A stretch of DNA of 64,000 nt from Azonexus sp. (GCA_017983615.1 JAGOBB010000003.1:1-64000), one strand, 5' to 3'. Numbered from the stretch's first letter, positions 29,336 to 38,539 are shown. Notes: generated from the letters alone by a model not told the origin. A program made the numbers and translations.

Positions 29336-30136
29336 ATGGAAAAGTTCGTCCAAATCGAGCGTGTCGGCCAGACTTTCGACACCAAGAAAGGCAAGTTCGT
29401 CGCCCTGCGCGAAATCGACCTGACTATCAAGCAAGGCGAGTTCATCGCCCTGATCGGCCACTCCGGCTGCGGCAAATCGACGCTGCTCAACCTGATCGCC
29501 GGCCTGACCAAGCCGACCGATGGCGTGCTGCTGCTGGAAGGCCGTGAAATCAACGGGCCCGGTCCGGAACGCGCGGTGGTTTTCCAGAACCACAGCCTGC
29601 TGCCCTGGCTGACCTGCTTCGAGAACATCTACCTCGCCGTGGAGCGCGTCTTCGGCACCAAGGAAGGCAAGCCCAAGCTTAAGGCACGCACCCAGGCTGC
29701 GATCGAACTGGTTGGCCTGGCCCACGCGGCGCACAAGTATCCGCATGAGATTTCCGGCGGCATGAAGCAGCGCGTCGGCATCGCCCGCGCCCTGTCCATG
29801 GAACCCAAGGTGCTGCTGATGGACGAGCCCTTCGGTGCGCTGGACGCGCTGACCCGCGCCAAGCTGCAGGACGAGTTGATGAAGATCTGCGAGAAGACCA
29901 AGGCGACCGTCGTCATGGTCACCCACGATGTCGACGAGGCAGTGCTGCTGTCGGATCGCATTGTGATGATGACCAATGGCCCGGCGGCAACCATTGGCGA
30001 GATTCTCGAAGTCAATTTGCCACGCCCGCGCCAGCGCCTGACCCTGGCTCACGATCCGGCCTACATCAACTGCCGTGCCGCAGTGCTGGAGTTCCTTTAC
30101 GAAAAGCAAGCCCACGTCGAGAAGGAAGCCGCATAA
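29336..30136 (+). CDS. nrtD: ABC nitrate transporter, ATP-binding protein
   Basis: A 266-residue ATPase energising NrtB. Walker A GHSGCGKST, the Q-loop FQNHSLLPW, signature ISGGMKQRVGIARAL, Walker B VLLMDEPFGALDAL and the H-loop THDVDEAV are all present. It is of the single-domain NrtD type, without the NrtA-like C-terminal extension of cyanobacterial NrtC. It starts 12 bases after nrtB and ends the operon before a strong terminator. Confidence 0.94.
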   Translation: MEKFVQIERVGQTFDTKKGKFVALREIDLTIKQGEFIALIGHSGCGKSTLLNLIAGLTKPTDGVLLLEGREINGPGPERAVVFQNHSLLPWLTCFENIYLAVERVFGTKEGKPKLKARTQAAIELVGLAHAAHKYPHEISGGMKQRVGIARALSMEPKVLLMDEPFGALDALTRAKLQDELMKICEKTKATVVMVTHDVDEAVLLSDRIVMMTNGPAATIGEILEVNLPRPRQRLTLAHDPAYINCRAAVLEFLYEKQAHVEKEAA

Positions 30137-30188
30137 CCCGTTCCTGTCTGTCAGTTTCATCGTCGCGCTCTCTCCAATTGCGACTTTC

Positions 30189-30218
30189 GCCCGCCGGCTG
30201 ATCCCGGCGGGCTTTTTT
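30189..30218 (+). terminator. Intrinsic terminator after nrtABD
   Basis: GCCCGCCGG at 30189-30197 pairs with CCGGCGGGC at 30204-30212, followed by six T. Confidence 0.92.
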
Positions 30219-30289
30219 CTTGATGCAGGTGCTTTGCGTTTCCAGCGGCGGGGCGCTATGGTTCGTCATTTTCTGATGGATGGAGTCGG

Positions 30290-32230
30290 ATGCTAGCCAA
30301 TACGGGCAAGCTGTCGCGCAAGATCGTCGGCATGCTGGTCGTCTTCTTCGGCGTGGCCACCGTGGCCATCGGCCTGACGCTGGTAATTTTCTGGCAGCTG
30401 GAAGGCGTTGCTGCCGCGATCAACGATGCTGGCAGCCAGCGCATGCGGACCTACCGGATGGGCCACCTGATGGCGCGCGGGCTGGAGGCCAAGGCGCAGG
30501 AAATCAATGTCACCCAGGTCCTGGGCGAGGAGATGGGGCGCTTCGACAAGGTGCTGCGCGACCTGCAGCTTGGCGATCCGGCACGGCCGCTGTCCTCGCC
30601 GCGCAACGAGGACGTGCAGCATCAACTGCATGAGGTCAGGGTCGCCTGGCAGGGCAAGGTGCAACCGCTGGTTGCCCGCTACCTGGCCGGAGACGCGGCT
30701 GAGCGGGAGCGGGCGCTGGACCGCTTCGATGCCGAACTGGAACCCTTTGTCAGCAGCATCAATGAGCTGGTGCTGGCGATGGAACGCAGCTACACCTACG
30801 ATACCAATTTACTGCGCACCGTCCAGGCTGCGCTTGTCCTGCTGGCCGTTCTCGGCACGGCAATCCTGATCCGTTTCTTTGTCCGTCTGGTCATCCGTCC
30901 GGTCGGGGAAATCCATGCCGGCATGCAGCGGATGACTGGCGACGACCTGACTGTTCGGCTGCCGGTCGCCAGCGATGACGAACTCGGTGGCCTGGCCCGC
31001 GGTTTCAACCGGATGGCCGAGCACCTGCAGAGCGCCTACAGCACCCTCGAAGAGCGCGTCGAGGCGGAAACCAGCCGCCTGGCCCAGCGCAATCACGAAC
31101 TGGGCATTCTCTATTCCGTCACGGCTTTTCTGAGCGAACCGGCGCCGCTGGAAAGCTTGTGCGAAGGCTTTCTCGATCGCCTGATTTCGGCGCTGGGGGC
31201 CGATGCGGGGGCGGTCCGCCTGTACGTGCCGCCTTCGGACAAGCTTTGTCTGATGACCTGTCAGGGCTTGTCCGAAGAATTTATCGAACGCGAGGCGGAA
31301 ATGGATTGCGGCGACTGCCTGTGCGGTGACGTTTTCCAGAGCGGTGGATCGACGGCGTTTGCTACGGTCGCCCCGCCACCGGGCATGAAATTGCGCACCT
31401 GCATCCGCGAGGGCTTCGCCACGGCGACCGCTTTCAGCATCCTGTGCGACAAGCGGAAACTCGGCGTCTATAACCTCTATTTCCGTCGTCCGCAGGCGCT
31501 GTCCGATCAGGAAATGCACCTGCTGGAAACGCTTGGCCATCATCTTGGCGTGGCCATCGAAAACCAGCGCCTGAAATCGCGCGAGAAGGAACTGGCGGTT
31601 TCGGAGGAGCGCAACCTGCTGGCTCAGGAACTTCACGATTCGATCGCCCAGGGCCTGGCCTTCCTGAACATTCAGGTTCAGTTGCTGCAGGATTCGCTGC
31701 GCAAGGGCAATGCCGAGGAGGCGATGCAGACGGCCGGCCAGTTGCGCGAAGGCGTCCAGGAAAGCTACGACGACGTGCGCGAACTGCTGGTCCATTTCCG
31801 GACGCGCGTCCATCAATCCGATCTCGACTCGGCGATCAACGCGGCATTGGAGAAGTTCGAGGGGCAGACCGGCATCAAGACCGCCTTCGAGCGGATGGGT
31901 AGCGGTGCGCCGATGGAGCAGACCGATGAAATCCAGATCATGCACATCGTCCAGGAGTCGCTGTCCAACATCCGCAAGCACGCCGGTGCCAGCCATGTCC
32001 GGGTGGTCGTCAAACGGAATTTCGGGACCAGCCTGATCGTCATCGAGGACGACGGGCGCGGATTCGATCCGGAAAACGATCCGAATTGCTTGTCTGACCG
32101 GCACGTCGGCTTGAAGATCATGCGCGAGCGGGCGCACCGTATCGGTGGAGAATGTCGGATTACATCAAAGCCAGGGTCGGGGTCATGCGTTACATTGACC
32201 TTGCCGAAGGAAAACAGGGAGACCGTCTGA
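30290..32230 (+). CDS. narX: NarX-type nitrate/nitrite sensor histidine kinase
   Basis: A 646-residue membrane sensor. TM1 is at about 12-34, the periplasmic P-box reads INDAGSQRMRTYRMGHL, TM2 lies near 175-200, then HAMP (RPVGEIHAGMQRM). A GAF-like central module with a cysteine cluster follows (MDCGDCLCGD and RTC). The HisKA_3 box is LLAQELHDSIAQGLAFLNIQ and the HATPase has ESLSNIRKHAGA and VGLKIMRERA. It senses nitrate or nitrite and phosphorylates the NarL encoded one base downstream. Codons 358-361 coincide with the repeat core GCTACGGTCG at 31361-31370. Confidence 0.93.
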   Translation: MLANTGKLSRKIVGMLVVFFGVATVAIGLTLVIFWQLEGVAAAINDAGSQRMRTYRMGHLMARGLEAKAQEINVTQVLGEEMGRFDKVLRDLQLGDPARPLSSPRNEDVQHQLHEVRVAWQGKVQPLVARYLAGDAAERERALDRFDAELEPFVSSINELVLAMERSYTYDTNLLRTVQAALVLLAVLGTAILIRFFVRLVIRPVGEIHAGMQRMTGDDLTVRLPVASDDELGGLARGFNRMAEHLQSAYSTLEERVEAETSRLAQRNHELGILYSVTAFLSEPAPLESLCEGFLDRLISALGADAGAVRLYVPPSDKLCLMTCQGLSEEFIEREAEMDCGDCLCGDVFQSGGSTAFATVAPPPGMKLRTCIREGFATATAFSILCDKRKLGVYNLYFRRPQALSDQEMHLLETLGHHLGVAIENQRLKSREKELAVSEERNLLAQELHDSIAQGLAFLNIQVQLLQDSLRKGNAEEAMQTAGQLREGVQESYDDVRELLVHFRTRVHQSDLDSAINAALEKFEGQTGIKTAFERMGSGAPMEQTDEIQIMHIVQESLSNIRKHAGASHVRVVVKRNFGTSLIVIEDDGRGFDPENDPNCLSDRHVGLKIMRERAHRIGGECRITSKPGSGSCVTLTLPKENRETV

Positions 32231-32231
32231 A

Positions 32232-32897
32232 ATGAGCGAAAAAATCCGGGTATTGCTGGTCGATGACCACACGTTGTTCCGCAGTGGCATCAAGTCGTTG
32301 CTTCAGCGCAACGACGATTTCGAGGTGGTTGGCGAAGCCGGTGACGGGCTCGAAGGCATCAAGCGGGTGCGCTCGCTGAAGCCGGATGTTGCCCTGCTCG
32401 ACCTGCACATGCCGGGTGTTTCCGGGCTTGAGGCGGTCAAGGTCATCGCCGAGGAAATGCCTGAGGTGCGCGTCCTGATGCTGACCGTTTCCGAAGACGC
32501 GCAGGACCTGATGGACGCCCTGCGCGCCGGCGCCAGCGGTTACCTGCTCAAGAATATTGAGACTGATGCGCTGGTCGATGCCATCCGCCGGGCGGCGCAG
32601 GGCGAGTCGGTCGTTTCCCAGCAGATGACCGCCAAGCTGATCCAGGGCGTGCGCAATCCGCCCAAGGCCGAAACAGCGGCTGTCGAGCGCGACCGCTTTT
32701 CGCCGCGCGAGCGCGATATCCTGGCTTCGCTGGCCCAGGGCGAGAGCAACAAGGAAATTGCCCGCAAGCTCGATCTGGCCGAAAGTACCGTCAAGATCCA
32801 TGTCCAGAACATCTTCAAGAAGCTGAACATGAGCAGCCGCGTGCAGGTTGCGCTATACGCCGTCGAAAACGGCTACGGGCATATCAAGCACGGCTAG
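32232..32897 (+). CDS. narL: NarL-family response regulator
   Basis: A 221-residue two-component regulator. The receiver has VLLVDDHTLFRSG, phosphoacceptor Asp in VALLDLHMPG, Thr in MLTVSED and Lys in LLKNIETD. The LuxR-type HTH is FSPRERDILASLAQGESNKE followed by IARKLDLAESTVKIHVQNIF. It is paired with narX and begins one base after it. Targets may include respiratory nitrate genes outside this window. It ends at a terminator that uses repeat sequence. Confidence 0.93.
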   Translation: MSEKIRVLLVDDHTLFRSGIKSLLQRNDDFEVVGEAGDGLEGIKRVRSLKPDVALLDLHMPGVSGLEAVKVIAEEMPEVRVLMLTVSEDAQDLMDALRAGASGYLLKNIETDALVDAIRRAAQGESVVSQQMTAKLIQGVRNPPKAETAAVERDRFSPRERDILASLAQGESNKEIARKLDLAESTVKIHVQNIFKKLNMSSRVQVALYAVENGYGHIKHG

Positions 32898-32903
32898 CGG
32901 GGC

Positions 32904-32945
32904 CGGGGCGCCGAATGCTACGGTCGCCCCGTTTTTTTGGCCAAA
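32904..32945 (+). terminator. Terminator of narXL built around a GCTACGGTCG repeat
   Basis: CGGGGCG at 32904-32910 pairs with CGCCCCG at 32925-32931, then seven T. The 14-base loop and the 3' arm contain the repeat core (32917-32926), so here the repeat supplies part of the terminator itself. The A-rich tail (GGCCAAATTCGAAAAG) follows. Confidence 0.8.
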
Positions 32946-32964
32946 TTCGAAAAGCGACGCCGGC

Positions 32965-33240
32965 TTAGTGCGTCGCCTCAGTCGGCAGCGGATGGCTGCG
33001 CTGCAGGTGTTCGTAGGCTTCGGCCAGTTCCTGGACGTGGTCGAAACGACCAGCATCGAAAGCCTGCTGCATGTTTTCAAGAAACATCAGGTGCAGGCGG
33101 CAAACGCCTTCCGGCGTGCACAGCAGCGATTCGCTCATTTCGGCGGCCACGGTCAACGGCAGATGCTCGTGTTCGGCAATCGCCTCGATCTCGCCACGAT
33201 CAAGGTCGCAATAATCAATAACATCCTGAATCGACAGCAT
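32965..33240 (-). CDS. Unknown small conserved-looking protein
   Basis: A 91-residue acidic helical protein (MLSIQDVIDYCDLDRGEIEA, later EGVCRLHLMFLENMQQAF). A strong SD (AGGAGGAG) precedes the ATG. No domain is recognised with confidence. It may be a small regulatory or adaptor protein. It stands alone, convergent with narL, and the 143 bases upstream contain only AT-rich sequence that could be its promoter. Confidence 0.7.
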   Translation of the reverse strand: MLSIQDVIDYCDLDRGEIEAIAEHEHLPLTVAAEMSESLLCTPEGVCRLHLMFLENMQQAFDAGRFDHVQELAEAYEHLQRSHPLPTEATH

Positions 33241-33383
33241 TTGCTCCTCCTGGGATGGGAAAAAATAAAAGTCAGGCTGAAACCCCTGCTTGTTATTTTT
33301 TATGCCGCCTTGTCGTTGTAATAGGTGGAGGGCAACACTATTTCTAGCCCATCCGGGCAGGAAATCAAGGAGCGAATTTGCTC

Positions 33384-34160
33384 TCAGATGTGGAAGCGGC
33401 CATCGGGCAAGGGATGGCTCAACTGCAGCCGGCTGATGGTTGGCAACAGGTCAAGGCGGGTGTCCTTCTTCAGCTCCGTGGCTCGGGCCCGCATCTCGTC
33501 GAGCGATACGTCGACCGGATTGCCGCCGGTGGCGAAAGCAATGGTATTGCCGCTGTCGCACGACGGAAAAACCGCGACACGTCCGTCGAAGGCAGCCTTG
33601 ATCCGCTCGACGCTGCCTTGAAAGCCCCGGTTGCGACCAAGCAGGTTGACGCTGCAGATACCGTCGTCGCCAAGCCTGGCGCGGCAGGCCTGATAGAACG
33701 GCTCGGTGTCGAGGACGCCGGCCTTGGCGTCCGGGTCGTAACCATCGACCAAAATCAGGTCGAAACGGCGGTCGCCGCCCAGCATGTAGTCGGCGCCGCA
33801 GCTGATGACCACGTCGAGCCGGCGTGGATCGTCGGGCAGCTTGAAGAACTGACGGGCGATGAATTCGACCTGTGGATTGATCTCGACGACGGTGATCCGG
33901 CAATCCGGCAGATACCGATAAATGAACTTGGCCAGCGAGCCGGCGCCGAGGCCGACCAACAGCGCGCTGCGCGGCCAGTGCTGCAGCGGGCGCAGGAGCA
34001 GCCCGGCCATCATCTCGCGCGTATAAGCCAGTTCCAGCGACCACGGCCGGGCGATGCGCATGGCACCCTGAATCCAGTCCGAGCCAAAGTGCAGGTTGCG
34101 CACGCCGTCCTCTTCGCTGATATCGACCGAATGCTGGGGAGTTTTTTTGGCGGGGCGCAT
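33384..34160 (-). CDS. Spermidine synthase-like methyltransferase-fold protein
   Basis: A 258-residue protein with the spermidine synthase Rossmann core: ALLVGLGAGSLAKFIYRYLP, ITVVEINPQVEFIARQFFKL, GADYMLGGDRRFDLILVDGY and SVNLLGRNRG. The Asp that binds the amine in true SpeE sits in LVDGYD. Members of this broad family include enzymes of unknown substrate, so polyamine synthesis is not certain. It is preceded by a tRNA-Arg gene on the same strand. Confidence 0.8.
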   Translation of the reverse strand: MRPAKKTPQHSVDISEEDGVRNLHFGSDWIQGAMRIARPWSLELAYTREMMAGLLLRPLQHWPRSALLVGLGAGSLAKFIYRYLPDCRITVVEINPQVEFIARQFFKLPDDPRRLDVVISCGADYMLGGDRRFDLILVDGYDPDAKAGVLDTEPFYQACRARLGDDGICSVNLLGRNRGFQGSVERIKAAFDGRVAVFPSCDSGNTIAFATGGNPVDVSLDEMRARATELKKDTRLDLLPTISRLQLSHPLPDGRFHI

Positions 34161-34174
34161 GATGGGCAGGCTGG

Positions 34175-34246
34175 CGTCCCCACCCGGAATCGAACCAGGA
34201 ACTGCTCCTTAGGAGGGAGCCGTTATATCCATTTAACTATGGAGAC
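34175..34246 (-). tRNA. tRNA-Arg (anticodon CCU)
   Basis: On the minus strand a full cloverleaf forms: acceptor GTCTCCA/TGGGGAC, anticodon arm GCTCC-CTCCTAA-GGAGC with CCT as anticodon, and T arm CCTGG-TTCGATT-CCGGG. Length is 72 with discriminator G. No CCA is encoded. Confidence 0.95.
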
Positions 34247-34372
34247 GCTTAGGAGGCGGCATTGTACCGGGGCGGCCTGGCTTGCGATAGATGCGGCCGG
34301 CGCTGCGGCTAGCGGCTAAAATGCCGGTTCTGCCAACGCGGCGCCGGTTCGGTGCTGCCCCAACCCTGTGCC

Positions 34373-36295
34373 ATGCCCTATCTCAAACTGACTGACGCCT
34401 GCCTTGCCTACGGCCACGTGCCGCTCCTCGATCACGCCGATTTTTTGCTCGATCCGGGCGAACGGGTGGCGCTGATCGGCCGCAACGGGACCGGCAAATC
34501 CTCGCTGCTGGCGGCCATGGCGGCCGGTACTGGCCGCGGTCGGCTGGACGACGGCGAAGTCTGGGTGCAGCCCGGCATCCGGGTCGGCTATGTGCCGCAG
34601 GAGCCGGCCTTCGATCCCGAACAGACGATATTCGAGGCGGTCATTTCCGGCATGGGCGAAAACTCGACCCTGCTCGCCGAATACCACGAGGTGTCGCACC
34701 GGATGGCCGAAGGCGAGGGTGATCACGAAGCGTTGCTGACCCGCATGTCCGCCCTGCAGCATGAGCTGGAAGCGCGCGGCGCGTGGGCCTACGAGGCGCA
34801 GGCCGAGCGCGTCATCGACCGTTTCGGACTGAACGCGGATGCCGTTGTCGGCACCCTGTCCGGCGGCCAGAAGAAGCGTCTGGCGTTGGCCCAGGCGCTG
34901 GCCGTGGCGCCCGAAGTGCTGCTCCTCGACGAGCCGACCAATCACCTCGACATCGCCGCCATCGAATGGCTGGAAACTATGCTGATCGAGTCCGGCGTGA
35001 CGCTGTTTTTCATCACCCACGACCGCTCCTTCCTCGACCGGGTGTGCACCCGCATCGTCGAGCTCGACCGCGGCAAGCTGGCCAGTTTTCCCGGCAATTT
35101 CAGCCAGTACCAGCAGCGCAAGGAAGCCATGCTGCACGAGGAGGCGCTGGCCAACGCGCGCGCCGACAAGCTGCTCAAGGAAGAAGAGGTTTGGATTCGC
35201 AAGGGCGTCGAGGCACGGCGGACGCGCGCCGTCTTCCGCGTCCAGCGCCTCGACAAGTTGCGCGCCGAACGCCAGGCGCGGCGCGAGCGCATGGGCAAGG
35301 TCAATCTGCAGCTCGATGCCGGCGACAAGAGCGGCAAACTGGTCGCCGAACTGGAACATGTCGCCAAATGCTACGGTGAGCGCCAAATTGTTCGCGATTT
35401 CTCGACCCGCATCCAGCGTGGCGACAAGATCGGCCTGATCGGCCCCAACGGCGCCGGCAAGACGACGCTGCTTCGGCTGATCCTCGGTGAAATCCAGCCC
35501 GATTCGGGCATCGTCCGTCAGGGCACGAAAATGGAAATCGCCTACTTCGACCAGTTCCGCACCCAGCTCGACCCGAACTCGACGCTGTCCGACGTTATCT
35601 CGCCGGGCTCCGACTGGGTCGAGATCGGCGGCGCCAAGAAGCACGTGATCGGCTACCTCGAAGACTTCCTGTTCGCGCCGGAACGCTCCCGTTCGCCAGT
35701 CAGTTCGCTGTCCGGTGGTGAACGCAACCGCCTGTTGCTCGCCCGCCTGTTCGCCAAGCCGGCCAATGTGCTGGTTCTCGACGAGCCGACCAACGACCTT
35801 GATATCGACACGCTGGAACTGCTCGAAGAACTGCTGCAGAACTACGACGGCACTCTGTTCCTGGTCAGCCACGACCGGACCTTCCTCGACAACGTGGTGA
35901 CCCAGACCATTGCCGCCGAAGGCGACGGCAACTGGCACGAATACGCCGGCGGCTACAGCGACTGGGCCAACTACAAGGCCAGCGTCGCCAAGGAGGCAGC
36001 CAAGCCGAAGGCCGACGTCAAGCCGGCCGCCAAGGCTGCCGAGCCGGTCAAGGCCAAGGCCGACAAGCTGTCATGGAAAGAGCAGCGCGAACTCGAAGCG
36101 CTGCCCGGCAAGATCGCCGACCTGGAGGCCGAACAGGCGACGCTGAGTCAGCGCCTCGAAGATCCGGCCATCTACCAGACCGATCCGTCGGGCGCGCAAA
36201 AGGCGGCCGAACGGCTGGCCGCCATCGACGACGAGCTGATGGCCATGCTCGAACGCTGGGAAGTTCTTGAGGCACGCGCCGGGAACCCGGCCTAG
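34373..36295 (+). CDS. uup: ABC-F ATPase of the Uup type
   Basis: A 640-residue cytoplasmic protein with two ABC domains. Walker A GRNGTGKSS and GPNGAGKTT, signatures LSGGQKKRLALA and LSGGERNRLLLA, and Walker B LLLDEPTNHLDI and LVLDEPTNDLDI are all intact. A charged inter-domain linker is present. The C-terminus after about residue 565 is a coiled coil (KEQRELEALPGKIADLEAEQ...), the mark of Uup, which acts on branched DNA and ribosomes. The ATG at 34373 gives the family start MPYLKLTDACLAYG. Confidence 0.93.
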   Translation: MPYLKLTDACLAYGHVPLLDHADFLLDPGERVALIGRNGTGKSSLLAAMAAGTGRGRLDDGEVWVQPGIRVGYVPQEPAFDPEQTIFEAVISGMGENSTLLAEYHEVSHRMAEGEGDHEALLTRMSALQHELEARGAWAYEAQAERVIDRFGLNADAVVGTLSGGQKKRLALAQALAVAPEVLLLDEPTNHLDIAAIEWLETMLIESGVTLFFITHDRSFLDRVCTRIVELDRGKLASFPGNFSQYQQRKEAMLHEEALANARADKLLKEEEVWIRKGVEARRTRAVFRVQRLDKLRAERQARRERMGKVNLQLDAGDKSGKLVAELEHVAKCYGERQIVRDFSTRIQRGDKIGLIGPNGAGKTTLLRLILGEIQPDSGIVRQGTKMEIAYFDQFRTQLDPNSTLSDVISPGSDWVEIGGAKKHVIGYLEDFLFAPERSRSPVSSLSGGERNRLLLARLFAKPANVLVLDEPTNDLDIDTLELLEELLQNYDGTLFLVSHDRTFLDNVVTQTIAAEGDGNWHEYAGGYSDWANYKASVAKEAAKPKADVKPAAKAAEPVKAKADKLSWKEQRELEALPGKIADLEAEQATLSQRLEDPAIYQTDPSGAQKAAERLAAIDDELMAMLERWEVLEARAGNPA

Positions 36296-36331
36296 GCACC
36301 ACGTTCCAACGCATTTATCGAAAGCGCCGAC

Positions 36332-37540
36332 ATGAATCCGAGCAGCGCCGGCTGGCGCACCCCGCTGATCATCCTGACCGTCGGCTGCATCATCCTGACG
36401 CTGTCGATGGGCGTGCGCCATACGGCCGGCCTGTTCCTACAGCCGATGACGCTCGATCACGGCTGGAGCCGCGAAACCTTCTCGTTCGCCATTGCCATCC
36501 AGAACCTGGTCTGGGGCCTGGCCTCGCCATTCGCAGGCGCGCTGGCCGACCGCCACGGGGCCGGCCGGACCATTGCAGCGTCGGCGGCGCTCTACGTGAT
36601 TGGCCTGATCCTGATGGCGCAGGCGAACACGCCGCTGGCCTTCGATCTGTCGGCCGGGGTGCTGATCGGCTTCGGGCTGTCGGGAACGACCTTCGCGGTG
36701 ATCATGGGCGTCGTCGGTCGCCACACGACGCCGGAAAAACGCAGCCTGGCGCTCGGCATTGCCAGTGCCGGCGGTTCCTTCGGCCAGTTTGCCGTGCTGC
36801 CGGTCGGCCAGATGCTGATCTCGACCTACGGCTGGCAGAGCGCGCTGGTCCTGCTCGCCGCCGGCGTCGGGCTGATCGCGCCGCTCGCCTATGCTATGGC
36901 CGACGGCCACAAGCCGGCCGCCGGGGCCGGGCAGTCGGTCGTCGAGGCGTTGCGCGAAGCAGGGGGCGAACGCAGCTTTCACTACCTGTTCTGGAGCTAT
37001 TTCGTCTGCGGCTTCCAGACCGCCTTCATCATGCTGCACTTGCCGTCCTACCTGGTCGATGGCGGACTGTCGGCCAATGTCGGCATGACGGCCGTGGCGC
37101 TGATCGGCCTGTTTAACATCTTCGGTTCTTTCATCTTCGGCTGGGGGGGCGGGCGCTCGAGCAAGAAAAATTTGCTGGTGCTGATCTACGCCCTGCGCGC
37201 CGTGGCCATTTTCATTTTTATGCTAGTTCCGCTATCGACCGTAGCATCCTGGATTTTTGCCGCGGTGATCGGCCTGTTGTGGCTGGGTACTGTGCCGCTG
37301 ACCAACGGGCTGGTCGCCCAGATTTTCGGGCTGCGCTACATGTCGATGCTGACCGGTGTGATCTTCCTTGGCCACCAGTTGGGCAGCTTCCTTGGCGCCT
37401 GGCTGGGCGGGCGGATTTTCGACGAGACCGGTTCCTACCTGATTGCCTGGGGGCTGGCCATTGGCCTGTCGGTACTGGCTGCCTGGTGTTCCTGGCCGAT
37501 CGACGAAAAGCCGCTGGTGCGGCAGGGAGTTGCGGCATGA
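36332..37540 (+). CDS. MFS transporter, monocarboxylate-porter-like
   Basis: A 402-residue twelve-helix transporter. It contains GVRHTAGLFLQPMTLDHGWS at the end of helix 1 and the loop motif ADRHGAGRT, typical of the MCT-like or oxalate/formate antiporter-like branch. The substrate cannot be read from the sequence. A 10-base match to the repeat core lies on the minus strand in the codons for LSTVAS (37236-37245). Its stop overlaps a following small gene (ATGA). Confidence 0.85.
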   Translation: MNPSSAGWRTPLIILTVGCIILTLSMGVRHTAGLFLQPMTLDHGWSRETFSFAIAIQNLVWGLASPFAGALADRHGAGRTIAASAALYVIGLILMAQANTPLAFDLSAGVLIGFGLSGTTFAVIMGVVGRHTTPEKRSLALGIASAGGSFGQFAVLPVGQMLISTYGWQSALVLLAAGVGLIAPLAYAMADGHKPAAGAGQSVVEALREAGGERSFHYLFWSYFVCGFQTAFIMLHLPSYLVDGGLSANVGMTAVALIGLFNIFGSFIFGWGGGRSSKKNLLVLIYALRAVAIFIFMLVPLSTVASWIFAAVIGLLWLGTVPLTNGLVAQIFGLRYMSMLTGVIFLGHQLGSFLGAWLGGRIFDETGSYLIAWGLAIGLSVLAAWCSWPIDEKPLVRQGVAA

Positions 37541-37671
37541 AGCCGCAATGGCGCTGGTTTGTTGGCGGGGTTGCAGCGGCGCTGGCAATCGTCCTACTGG
37601 CGCTGATCTTCGTCGCCTACCAGTCACCGGAACTGCTGCTTGACTGGGCCAACCTGCGCTACTGTGGTTAG
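37537..37671 (+). CDS. 44-residue single-span membrane protein
   Basis: This small gene overlaps the end of the MFS gene by four bases (ATGA), with GGGAG as SD. The product MKPQWRWFVGGVAAALAIVL continues with a hydrophobic helix to about residue 28, then a short polar tail ending RYCG. It has positive charges before the helix, so N-in/C-out is expected. It may be a partner of the transporter. Confidence 0.65.
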   Translation: MKPQWRWFVGGVAAALAIVLLALIFVAYQSPELLLDWANLRYCG

Positions 37672-37681
37672 CTGTTAGCGA

Positions 37682-38539
37682 CTAGGCGTTGGCCTGGCCG
37701 TCGGCCTCGCGGGCCGGCATCGGGTCGAGGCCGATGCGCTGGCGAACGCCTTCCGGGGTCATGTTGAGCAACTGGCCTATTTCCCTGAAATCGTCGGGCA
37801 GCGCCGGGTCGTTCCAGCCATGCGACGAGTGGCGGGCCAGGCGAACGGCCAGCGTGGCGTTCTTGACGCGCAGCGACTCGGCATGGTCGTCGTCGATCAG
37901 CTTCTGCAGCAGTTCGGGCAGGTGCCAGACGCGGCAGAGTTCAAGCTGGATTTCCAGGAAGCTGAAGCCCAGCGTCTGTTTCTGAGCATCAACACTGCGC
38001 ATGCTCGGGTTCTGTTTCTGCAAGTCGAGGATGGCCAGCCCGAGCTGCGGCGCGGAGCACCAGACGAGAATTTCGGCCAGGTCGTGGAGTAGCGCCGCGA
38101 TGCGCACTTCTTCCATGTTCACATCGTGCCGCCAGATGGCCCATTCCTGAGCGTAGTCGGCGGCCCGCTGGGCGCGGCGGACAATCTGCAGGACGCCGAG
38201 CAGGGCTTGCGGGCCGGCTTCCTTGAGTTGGTCCTCGATGGTGTACAGCTCGCTGAAGCGATTGAAGAAGGGTTCGATGCCGGCCATCATCACGGCGCTG
38301 GCGATGGTCGTGATGTCGCGTTGCAGCGAGCGGCCACGCATCGGCTGGATGAAGGCCAGTACGCGCACAGTCAGGATCGGGTCCTGCAGGATCAGACGTG
38401 CCAGTTCGCGGGCGTCGACGCGGTCGAGATCGGCACGCATTTCGTCCAGCCGCCGCTTGGTCACGCGCAGGATGGGCAGGCTGTTGCTGTTGAACAGCAA
38501 GGTCCAGGAATCAATGTCCGGCAGCGGATGGTCGAGCAT
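37682..38539 (-). CDS. HDOD-domain signalling protein
   Basis: A 285-residue protein with one HDOD domain: LPILRVTKRRLDEMRADLDR, LARLILQDPILTVRVLAFI, IASAVMMAGIEPFF and IRIAALLHDLAEILVWCSAP near the centre. HDOD proteins lack the metal-binding residues of active HD hydrolases and act as scaffolds in signalling. Its C-terminus has a helix-turn-like LLNMTPEGVRQRIGLD. It is convergent with the small membrane gene. Confidence 0.82.
   Translation of the reverse strand: MLDHPLPDIDSWTLLFNSNSLPILRVTKRRLDEMRADLDRVDARELARLILQDPILTVRVLAFIQPMRGRSLQRDITTIASAVMMAGIEPFFNRFSELYTIEDQLKEAGPQALLGVLQIVRRAQRAADYAQEWAIWRHDVNMEEVRIAALLHDLAEILVWCSAPQLGLAILDLQKQNPSMRSVDAQKQTLGFSFLEIQLELCRVWHLPELLQKLIDDDHAESLRVKNATLAVRLARHSSHGWNDPALPDDFREIGQLLNMTPEGVRQRIGLDPMPAREADGQANA

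Noticed and set aside
35369..35380. GCTACGGTGA within uup as another repeat copy
   Set aside because: Only 8 of 10 core bases match and it encodes the conserved CYGE segment of ABC-F proteins, so chance or selection on protein is enough.
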